Of a stretch of DNA of 7,809 bases, positions 1 through 5,372 are shown one piece after another (position 1 is the first letter of the stretch; each line of letters begins with the position of its first letter). Source of the stretch: Candidatus Latescibacterota bacterium (lineage in GTDB: Bacteria > JAAXHH01 > JABIQT01); assembly GCA_018667995.1 (NCBI GenBank), contig JABIQT010001016.1:1-7809 (forward strand), given 5' to 3'. Made by a program: the position numbers and the translations under genes. Under the pieces are notes generated by a model. It was not told the DNA's origin and made no database searches. It worked only from the letters and a program-made list of their open reading frames with translations.

Positions 1-642
1 CGGCTGATCTACACTGACCATTCAGAAACCCCCGAGGTGGACAAGAGAAGTGAATGAAACCTATTGAGAAAGCGATTAACCGGAGAGAACTGAAACGCAT
101 CCAGAGGTGGCGATTTCTTCCATGCAAGCTGTTACCAAAACTAAAGAAGTCGTGGATTCACGTCAATCAATATGCGCTTGGGGGGTGGAACAGCCGGAAC
201 GAGTGTCAGCCCTTCACTCAACGGCAGTGTCGGATTCCGTTGCTATAGACAAGAGATATCTCCGGCAAGAAGCCGCCTATTGGGGGGTGATGCCCACCGG
301 ACCTCAGAGAGGTGCCCAAGGAACCAAGATATCCCACGTTGACCAGCTATGAGCAACAGATTAAGCGTTGCAACGGAAAGACAAATGTAGAGAAGTTTCG
401 TAACAGGGGTGGTAGATAATGAGGGGGATTTGGCTGTTTCGACACAGCCGAGTCTCACTAACCTAATAGCGGAATTGCGGTGAGCCTGTTATTTCAAACG
501 GAGTGTGATATCGGCACAACGGATTCTGTTCTGGTTTGTCCGGTAAGATGGAAGACCCGTACTAACGGCTCGACTCACGTATCACCCGAATTTCCAAGTG
601 AATCTACGAAGCCCAATACGGATTCTTTTTTGTGGTGTGATA
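1..642. other. Non-coding or degenerate stretch with no supported gene
   Basis: I see no convincing gene here on either strand. The open frames are short, lack good ribosome binding sites and encode no family I recognise. The plus strand carries several small hairpins: GAGTG/CACTC around 199-217, a perfect 10-bp palindrome GAGATATCTC at 253-262, ACCTC-aga-GAGGT near 301-313, and GGCTGT/ACAGCC near 431-448. This could be a decayed element or a structured RNA, but I found no diagnostic core of tmRNA, RNase P RNA, SRP RNA or a group II intron. The first 57 bases are open in frame 1 and end in TGA, which could be the tail of a gene outside the window, but 18 codons are too few to judge. Confidence 0.5.
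503..519. other. Possible deletion scar of a tRNA-Phe copy (composite of both tRNA flanks)
   Basis: These 17 bases equal the two ends of the nearby tRNA-Phe locus joined together. The left nine (GTGTGATAT, 503-511) match 635-643, the 3' flank and last base of the tRNA. The right nine (TCGGCACAA, 511-519) match 711-719, the first bases of the tRNA and its 5' flank. The body of the tRNA is missing. A second copy of ACGGATTCT (519-527 and 618-626) lies nearby. Inference: a tandem duplication of the tRNA region whose extra copy lost its body, or a recombination footprint. Similarity does not extend beyond these short blocks, so chance is not excluded. Confidence 0.35.
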
Positions 643-715
643 TGCCGAGGGACAGAATCGAACTGTCGACACATGGATTTTCAGTCCACTGCTCTACCGA
701 CTGAGCTACCTCGGC
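643..715 (-). tRNA. tRNA-Phe (anticodon GAA)
   Basis: The minus strand folds into a complete 73-nt cloverleaf. The acceptor stem is GCCGAGG paired with CCTCGGC, with discriminator A. The D arm is GCTC/GAGC, the anticodon stem GTGGA/TCCAT (one G-U pair), and the T arm GACAG-TTCGATT-CTGTC with a standard TTCGA loop. The variable loop has five bases. The anticodon loop CTGAAAA puts GAA at 680-682, which reads Phe codons UUC and UUU. The 3' CCA is not encoded (the next bases are TAT), so it must be added by CCA-adding enzyme. All stems are perfect or wobble paired, so the gene looks functional. A promoter lies just upstream, so it is probably transcribed alone. I see no strong terminator after it. 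Confidence 0.97.
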
Positions 716-741
716 ACAAACTGATCGTGCACAGATTTCGA

Positions 742-769
742 AAGATACGTTTCCAGTATCCCATGTCAA
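742..769 (-). promoter_or_regulatory. Sigma70-like promoter of tRNA-Phe
   Basis: On the minus strand a perfect -35 box TTGACA (769-764) is followed after 16 bases by TATCTT (747-742), which matches four of six -10 positions. A transcript starting about seven bases further on would begin near 735, roughly 20 nt before the mature tRNA 5' end, a usual leader length. Confidence 0.65.
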
Positions 770-873
770 CAGAAAAATGGTCGAATCAGAGCCGCTTTTC
801 GAAGACAAAGAGCACGACGGAGTACGTCTTGAAAGGGGTAGAATTCTAGCAGTAAAAGGACCGTATAAATACA

Positions 874-923
874 GAATGCCCGAGTGAAATAACCTGAGTA
901 CGGCTTATTCCAATCGGGCATTC
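874..923. repeat. Long imperfect inverted repeat downstream of the RHH-like gene
   Basis: The arms GAATGCCCGA (874-883) and TCGGGCATTC (914-923) are perfect 10-bp reverse complements. Inside, after a short internal loop that still allows T-A and G-C pairs, AATAA pairs with TTATT, leaving a 12-base apical loop. Read on the minus strand, the hairpin begins 36 bases after the stop of the small gene. It could end that transcript, but no clear U-run follows on either side (only TTTATA and TTTT further on), so a processing site or a dispersed repeat is equally possible. Confidence 0.6.
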
Positions 924-959
924 GCTACATTTGCAGTTCAGTGCCACTCGGTATAGAGA

Positions 960-1139
960 TCAGGCTTCTACTGCTGTTGCCCGAATTCCGTGTTTTTCGA
1001 AGAACTCGCGCAAGGCCTGTGCCACAATCTCTTCTTTGTCCGCTTCCAGAGTTATGCTTGCCCTATCAAGCCGAGTGCTGAGATCAACCGATAGATGGTA
1101 CTCCGAGGTGATCATTGTTTCCTCTTCTACGTGCCACAT
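960..1139 (-). CDS. Small ribbon-helix-helix-like (CopG/antitoxin-type) protein
   Basis: A 59-residue protein, probably a small DNA-binding regulator. The start is set by a perfect AGGAGG (1151-1146) six bases before ATG at 1139; an in-frame ATG at 1154 overlaps that site and is less likely. Residues 14-20 (YHLSVDL) look like the beta strand of a ribbon-helix-helix fold. Helix A would be about 21-33 and helix B about 35-50 (KEEIVAQALREFFEKHG), whose 'EIVAQALREF' pattern is typical of CopG-type antitoxins and MetJ/Arc-like regulators. Family members bind DNA as dimers through the beta ribbon. No toxin partner is visible: the gene stands alone between two long inverted repeats, the upstream one 43 bases before the start. 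The family call is from pattern only and an unrelated small protein remains possible. Confidence 0.65.
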   Translation of the reverse strand: MWHVEEETMITSEYHLSVDLSTRLDRASITLEADKEEIVAQALREFFEKHGIRATAVEA

Positions 1140-1182
1140 AGCATGCCTCCTCATTGATCAACTGTTCTCCATTTCCGTTTAT

Positions 1183-1214
1183 CTGAATCATGCCCCTATG
1201 GGGTCATGATTCAG
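1183..1214. repeat. Strong inverted repeat, possible operator or RNA hairpin upstream of the RHH-like gene
   Basis: The arms CTGAATCATG (1183-1192) and CATGATTCAG (1205-1214) are perfect 10-bp reverse complements. Inside them CCCC (1193-1196) pairs with GGGG (1200-1203) around a TAT loop, with a single unpaired T at 1204. The hairpin is 14 bp in all. It lies 77 bases after the end of the candidate selenoprotein frame and 43 bases before the RHH-like start. No U-run follows on either strand, so it is not a typical intrinsic terminator. A binding site for the RHH-like protein (autoregulation) or a structured leader is plausible. Confidence 0.6.
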
Positions 1215-1290
1215 GATTCTACACGGCGTCTGCTCTGGGCCGTTCTTATCTATAAATACCCACAACAGACAGGAAATACGTTGATGGAGA

Positions 1291-1494
1291 TCACACCACA
1301 AGATCTTTTCTCTTTGTTCGATCTCGCCCCGGATTCTTCGGTGACTCTTCTTTCACACCTACACCCTCATTTTTCCGTCGATCCTCGACAGAACAGCTTC
1401 CCGAGAATCATGTGGGCACTCCCAGTCGAGGTAGGACATATTTCATTATCACAACGTAGACCACGAGCATCACTATTAGACCAAGGCCATCCAT
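1291..1494 (-). CDS. Candidate small membrane selenoprotein (TM segment, PT-U-FSGSC motif, charged tail) coupled to dnaE
   Basis: ATG at 1494 lies five bases after the dnaE stop. Its Shine-Dalgarno sequence GGGGAG (1508-1503) sits inside the last dnaE codons at eight-base spacing, so translation is probably coupled. Residues 3-22 form one hydrophobic membrane segment (core GLIVMLVVYVVIM at 5-17), followed by K18, P22, R23 and LGVPT. Codon 29 is TGA (1410-1408). Read conventionally the product is a 28-residue membrane peptide. Read as selenocysteine, the frame continues as U-FSGSC-SVEDRRKN and a Lys/Arg/Glu-rich tail to a TGA at 1291, giving 67 residues: a membrane anchor, a UxxxxC redox-like motif and a soluble tail. 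A nine-bp hairpin with a GGA loop lies 14 bases after the UGA. TGA ends ordinary genes here, so general recoding is unlikely. I recognise no named family. The small ORF itself is fairly well supported; the Sec reading is inference. Confidence 0.5.
1373..1393 (-). promoter_or_regulatory. bSECIS-like stem-loop immediately after the in-frame UGA
   Basis: On the minus strand TTCTGTCGA (1393-1385) pairs with TCGACGGAA (1381-1373), nine base pairs with one G-U, around the loop GGA (1384-1382). The stem begins 14 bases after the UGA at 1410-1408, and the loop starts 23 bases after it. Bacterial SECIS elements lie within the coding frame just downstream of the Sec UGA, and their small apical loop usually begins with G. 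This hairpin fits in distance, stem length and loop. The surrounding sequence also encodes the tail, as required of a bacterial SECIS. A SelB-binding role is inferred only. Confidence 0.45.
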
Positions 1495-1499
1495 AATCT

Positions 1500-4400
1500 C
1501 TACTCCCCACCGTTATCGTTTCCATTGCCGTTTCCGTTCCATCGCCCATTCCTCTGTGGCCGGTTGCTACCATATCCGGTCCAGCCGCTGACATTGCTCT
1601 TCAGTGGCGCCGCTCTCAGTCGCGCGTTCTCCGTTCCCACGACTTTCCGCACGGCAGTGAGCAGACTCTGTGTAGGCGATACCCGATGTTTCTCGCCGGC
1701 CTTCACGGCCACTTCACCATGCTCATCTGACCGGACGGTGAATACCACATCGCAATCACCCGGATGAGCGGTTAATGTTTCTTTCAAGGTATCCACCGTG
1801 GCTTCATTGGATTGCTCCGGAACAATGCGAACATGGATTGATCGTGACAGCTTATCACGCGCATCTTCCAGTGACATGACTTCTGCCGCAACCACTTTTC
1901 GGTCATCATCCTTAACAGATATTTGACCGCGGACCAGAATCAGTGAGTCCATATTCATGACTGCCTTATGTAACTCATACTCGCTGGAAAACACGAGGAC
2001 CTCCCCAGCGCCCGTAAAATCCTCAAGGGTGATAAACGCCATGGATTTGCCCTTACGATCGACAATTGGCTTAATCTCGGTGATTATTCCTCCGACGACG
2101 ACATCCTCCTCAATGTCCCGCACCTGATCGAGCCGCTTCATCTCTGTCGTAGCAAATCCTCTCAGTTCGTCAGCATATTGAGCCAGAGGATGGCCGGATA
2201 CGTAGAATCCCAGCATCTCCTTCTCCATGACCAATGCCTGACTTGTGGGCCACTTCTGCACAGTAGGCATCGGTGGCCGATGGATCATGGGATTTTGGTT
2301 CTCATCGTCATCACCCACATCAAAGAGAGATGTCTGCCCTTTGTCCCTGTCGTTCTGCAGAGACTGGGCCGAGTCAATCGCACTTTCCAGAATTTCCAGA
2401 AGCTGTGCACGGTGCCCGTTCAACGAATCACAGGCCCCCGATTGTATCAAGCTATCGAGCACACGCTTGTTTGCAAGACGCAGCTCGATGTTCTCACACA
2501 TATCATATAAATCGTTAAACTTCCCGAATTGGTTCCTGGCGTTTATGATCGACTGTACCGCACCCAAGCCCACGTTCTTGATGGCACACAGACCAAACCG
2601 AATCCCATCACCCTCAACAACGAAACCCGTCTGGCTCGTATTCACATCGGGCGGGAGAACCGTCAACCCCATCTTACGGCACTCGTTTATGAGCATGACG
2701 ATTTCATCACTATTGGACATTTCATTGGACATCAAGGCGGCCATGAATTCCCTGGGATAATGGGCCTTCATGAATCCTTCTTGATATGCCACAATCCCGT
2801 AAGCGGCCGAATGGCTCTTGTTGAACGCGTAACCTGCGAAATACTCAATCAGGTCAAAGATCTCCTCGGCAATTTTCTGATCAATGCCGTTGGCGACCGA
2901 TCCCCCGATAAAGTCGCGCTTCTCCGCTGCCATAACTTCGGCGCTCTTTTTGCCCATAGCCTTTCGCAGAATATCCGCTCTACCCAAGGTATAGCCTGCC
3001 ATGTCTCTGGCAATCTGCATGGCCTGTTCCTGATAGACGATCAGTCCATAGGTCTCCTTGAGTGATTTCTCAAGCACGGGATGCAGATAGACCACTTCCT
3101 TGCGACCATTCTTACGGTCGATGTAGTCATCAACCACTCCACCGTACAGCGGGCCGGGCCGGCATAGGGCATTCATGGCTATGAGATCTTCGACAGCACT
3201 TGGCTGCAGCCGCCGGAGATAATCGAAAAGCCAGGAACTGTTGAATTGGAAAATACCTGCCGTATCACCGCGACAGAATAGATCAAAAGTCTTCTGGTCG
3301 TCTAAGGGGATCTCCTCAAGATCAATTTCATCCCCGGTATTTTCCTTAATCATCGCTATCGCGTCCTGGATCACCGAAAGATTGCGCAGTCCAAGGAAAT
3401 CCATTTTAAGCAGGCCGACTTCCTCCATATAATCGCCGGTATACTGCGTGACCACATCGTCCTTGTTACTGGGTTTATACAGAGGTACGTAATCGGTGAG
3501 GTCGCCTGGCGCGATAACGACTCCCGCGGCGTGAACCGAAGCATGGCGCGCAAGACCTTCAAGCGTTTTGGCAAATCCGATGAGTTGCCCTTCGTTACCG
3601 CCGGAATCGGCTACCTGCTTGAGCTCCGGCACCTGATCCATGGCCTTATCAATCGTCATTTTCAGCTCTGTAGGCACGAGCTTTGCCACGTGATCCACTT
3701 CGCCATATGACATTCCGAGAACACGCCCCACATCTCGAATGGCCGCCTTCGCTGCCATCGTTCCAAATGTGATGATCTGTGCTACGCTCTGTTTTCCGTA
3801 CTTCTCTATGACATAGTTGATAACCTTATCGCGCTCCCGGTCCGCAAGATCAATATCGATGTCAGGCATGCTGACCCGTTCCGGATTCAAGAACCGCTCG
3901 AAGAGCAAACCATATCCGATAGGATCGACATTCGTGATGCCCAGCGTGTAGGCCACCAGACACCCCACAGCGGATCCACGGGCCATAACAGGAATCTTGG
4001 CTTCACGGGCAAAGCGCACGAAATCGGCAACGATCAGGAAATAGCCGGGATATCCCATCTGATTGATCACACCAAGCTCATAATCCAGCCGGGCGGTGAG
4101 CTCCTCGGTGATGACGCTGTACCGTTCTTTCAACCCGTCATAGGACAATTTATGGAGATACTCGGCCAGATTCTTGTAGCCATCCGGTACCGGGACCTGC
4201 GGGTGTTTCAGATTATCGAGCTCCATCTCAAAGTCGATCATCTCCGCTATTTTTACTGTGTTTTCTATGGCACCGGACACATGACCAAACATATGAGACA
4301 TCTCGCCGGCCGTCTTAAAATACAGCTGATCTGTCGCAAATTTCAATCGTTTGGGATCAGCCAGTTCTTTGCCCGTCTGTATACATACGAGTACGTCCTG

Positions 4401-5060
4401 CGCGGCGGAATCTTCCCTGTTCAGATAGTGGGCATCATTGGTGGCCACTAGCGGCAGGTCGAATTCTTTGGAGAAATCGATCATGGCATTGTTTATGGGT
4501 TTGTCAAAGTCAAGTCCATGATCCTGCATTTCCAGGTAGAGATTGCCATCGAATATTTCCCTCAGGCGCTTGGTCTTCTCCCTCGCTTTGTCCATCTGTC
4601 CGCCCACGACATGATTGGCCACCACGCCCTTTGCACACGCTGACAACGCGATCAAACCTTCGCTGTGCTTCTCCAGGAGATCCAGGTCGACGCGTGGTTT
4701 GTAGTAGAACCCCTCTAAATACCCGGCCGACGACAACTTCATCAGGTTACGGTATCCGGTGGCGTTCTTCGCGAGGACTACCAAATGAGTGGTTTGCGCT
4801 GAACGGTCACCTGCTCGCGGTGGCTTCTTTTCAAACCTGCTGCCGGGCGCGACGTACAACTCGCAGCCAATAATCGGTTTTACATTGGCGCTCTTCATGG
4901 TCTTGTAGAATTCGACCGCGCCAAACATGTTACCGTGATCGGTCATGGCCAGAGCCGGCATGTTGTAGTCAAATGCCGTTTCTGCCAGATCTGAGATCCG
5001 ATTGGCTCCATCTAGTAGGCTGTAGTGAGTATGGGTGTGAAGGTGTACAAACGACGGCAT
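1500..5060 (-). CDS. dnaE: DNA polymerase III subunit alpha
   Basis: Catalytic subunit of the replicative polymerase: template-directed DNA synthesis in the cytoplasmic replisome. At 1186 residues it is full length. The N-terminal PHP domain (about 4-215) keeps the putative metal ligands H6, H8, D17, H42, E67, H92, C142, D209 and H211. The palm carries D400 and D402 (PDIDID) and D554 (KMDFLGLR), aligned with the E. coli catalytic D401, D403 and D555. Further hallmarks are ARHASVHAAG (504-513), CRPGPLYGG (633-641) and AFNKSHSAAYG (745-755). A helix-hairpin-helix region follows (about 820-880), then a clamp-binding motif QTSLF (909-913), an OB fold (about 985-1065) and a C-terminal tail domain. 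The last 15 or so residues are Gly/Asn-rich. Start: AAGGGG (5075-5070) lies nine bases before ATG, with an in-frame TAA at 5084-5082. It has its own promoter and long leader, and a small membrane ORF begins five bases after its stop. Confidence 0.98.
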   Translation of the reverse strand: MPSFVHLHTHTHYSLLDGANRISDLAETAFDYNMPALAMTDHGNMFGAVEFYKTMKSANVKPIIGCELYVAPGSRFEKKPPRAGDRSAQTTHLVVLAKNATGYRNLMKLSSAGYLEGFYYKPRVDLDLLEKHSEGLIALSACAKGVVANHVVGGQMDKAREKTKRLREIFDGNLYLEMQDHGLDFDKPINNAMIDFSKEFDLPLVATNDAHYLNREDSAAQDVLVCIQTGKELADPKRLKFATDQLYFKTAGEMSHMFGHVSGAIENTVKIAEMIDFEMELDNLKHPQVPVPDGYKNLAEYLHKLSYDGLKERYSVITEELTARLDYELGVINQMGYPGYFLIVADFVRFAREAKIPVMARGSAVGCLVAYTLGITNVDPIGYGLLFERFLNPERVSMPDIDIDLADRERDKVINYVIEKYGKQSVAQIITFGTMAAKAAIRDVGRVLGMSYGEVDHVAKLVPTELKMTIDKAMDQVPELKQVADSGGNEGQLIGFAKTLEGLARHASVHAAGVVIAPGDLTDYVPLYKPSNKDDVVTQYTGDYMEEVGLLKMDFLGLRNLSVIQDAIAMIKENTGDEIDLEEIPLDDQKTFDLFCRGDTAGIFQFNSSWLFDYLRRLQPSAVEDLIAMNALCRPGPLYGGVVDDYIDRKNGRKEVVYLHPVLEKSLKETYGLIVYQEQAMQIARDMAGYTLGRADILRKAMGKKSAEVMAAEKRDFIGGSVANGIDQKIAEEIFDLIEYFAGYAFNKSHSAAYGIVAYQEGFMKAHYPREFMAALMSNEMSNSDEIVMLINECRKMGLTVLPPDVNTSQTGFVVEGDGIRFGLCAIKNVGLGAVQSIINARNQFGKFNDLYDMCENIELRLANKRVLDSLIQSGACDSLNGHRAQLLEILESAIDSAQSLQNDRDKGQTSLFDVGDDDENQNPMIHRPPMPTVQKWPTSQALVMEKEMLGFYVSGHPLAQYADELRGFATTEMKRLDQVRDIEEDVVVGGIITEIKPIVDRKGKSMAFITLEDFTGAGEVLVFSSEYELHKAVMNMDSLILVRGQISVKDDDRKVVAAEVMSLEDARDKLSRSIHVRIVPEQSNEATVDTLKETLTAHPGDCDVVFTVRSDEHGEVAVKAGEKHRVSPTQSLLTAVRKVVGTENARLRAAPLKSNVSGWTGYGSNRPQRNGRWNGNGNGNDNGGE
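1510..1539 (-). repeat. Degenerate hexamer repeat encoding the Asn/Gly tail of DnaE
   Basis: Five head-to-tail hexamers related to CCGTTT (plus strand) run from 1510 to 1539 and encode alternating Gly/Asn/Asp at the extreme C-terminus of DnaE. The tract lies after the folded C-terminal domain and is probably a disordered tail that can change length by slippage. It also sits just upstream of the ribosome binding site of the next ORF. Confidence 0.55.
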
Positions 5061-5313
5061 GGACGGGGTCCCCTTACGTCTTTAATGACATTCAGTGGTC
5101 TCTGCAGACGAGAGGTCCAACAGGTGGAACAGACGAAAACCTTGGTCTCGACCTACCAAATAGTCGTATCACGGGGTCAAGGTTTTTGGCGGTGCCATCA
5201 AGACCTGAGTGCATGCAGAATCTATAGCGGTGGGTGCATGGAGATACAGCCTCCATGCCAGGTGGAGTCGTGTAAGGATTGAGGCCACAGGCCTACCTCG
5301 TGGCACACTATAC
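5061..5313 (-). promoter_or_regulatory. Long structured 5' leader of dnaE
   Basis: No protein gene is supported between 5061 and 5372. Read on the minus strand, the likely dnaE transcript starts near 5307 and carries about 245 nt before the ATG. It contains AGGCC-TGT-GGCCT near 5283-5295, a perfect 8-bp hairpin GCATGGAG/CTCCATGC with a seven-base loop (5236-5258), and a longer pair AAAACCTTG/CAAGGTTTT (5136-5144 with 5178-5186) enclosing a small GGTC-GA-GACC hairpin. The Shine-Dalgarno region overlaps GGGGaCCCC. I match no known riboswitch class. An open frame of about 46 codons starts at the TATAATG of the -10 box, too close to the transcript start to be translated in the normal way. Regulation by leader structure is an inference. 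Confidence 0.45.
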
Positions 5314-5343
5314 ATTATACTATACGTGAGGAGGGCACGGCAA
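5314..5343 (-). promoter_or_regulatory. Sigma70-like promoter for dnaE
   Basis: A perfect -10 box TATAAT (5319-5314) lies 18 bases after TTGCCG (5343-5338), which matches four of six -35 positions. It comes directly after the probable terminator of the upstream gene, as expected if dnaE starts its own transcript. The strong -10 makes this the best promoter in the gap. Confidence 0.6.
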
Positions 5344-5345
5344 AC

Positions 5346-5366
5346 AAAAAATAGTGCGTTTCACTA
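5346..5366 (-). terminator. Probable intrinsic terminator after the WYL/helicase-associated gene
   Basis: Seven to eight bases after the stop codon of the upstream gene, TAGTG (5366-5362) pairs with CACTA (5356-5352) around the loop AAACG, followed at once by six T residues (5351-5346). The five-pair stem is weak, so termination may be partial. Confidence 0.5.
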
Positions 5367-5372
5367 ATTGAT

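Larger units (their letters stand above)
716..959. other. Intergenic region between tRNA-Phe and the small RHH-like gene
   Basis: No gene is supported here on either strand. The stretch holds the tRNA-Phe promoter (742-769) and a long inverted repeat (874-923) that follows the small gene ending at 960. The remaining bases (about 770-873) show no motif I can name. Confidence 0.5.

Noticed and set aside
54-352. Plus-strand open frames of 64 and 81 codons, and an 18-codon tail ending at 57
   Set aside because: They show no family resemblance and no good ribosome binding sites. The first has an ATGA overlap with the 18-codon tail, which alone is weak evidence.
421-450. tmRNA-like 5' end (a GGGGG run followed by TTTCGAC)
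   Set aside because: The TTTCGAC lies in the loop of a simple GGCTGT/ACAGCC hairpin. There is no matching acceptor 3' end, T arm or tag reading frame ending in ALAA downstream.
243-458. 71-codon minus-strand frame with a hydrophobic stretch
   Set aside because: No ribosome binding site and no recognisable pattern; the hydrophobic run is interrupted and probably chance.
595-632. GAATC/GATTC pair followed by six T residues as a plus-strand terminator
   Set aside because: Only five base pairs with a 16-base loop, and no plus-strand gene upstream to terminate.
1367-1411. 14-codon minus-strand ORF whose ATG overlaps the candidate Sec codon (ATGA)
   Set aside because: Too short and without its own ribosome binding site. 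It is kept in mind as the alternative if the TGA is a true stop.
1206-1496. 96-codon plus-strand open frame, with AGGAAA seven bases before an internal ATG at 1284
   Set aside because: It runs antisense to the small ORF after dnaE, begins inside the 1183-1214 palindrome, has no good promoter and encodes no recognisable fold.
2245-3065. Long plus-strand open frames (171 and 178 codons)
   Set aside because: They are antisense shadows of dnaE, whose frame is fully supported by conserved motifs.
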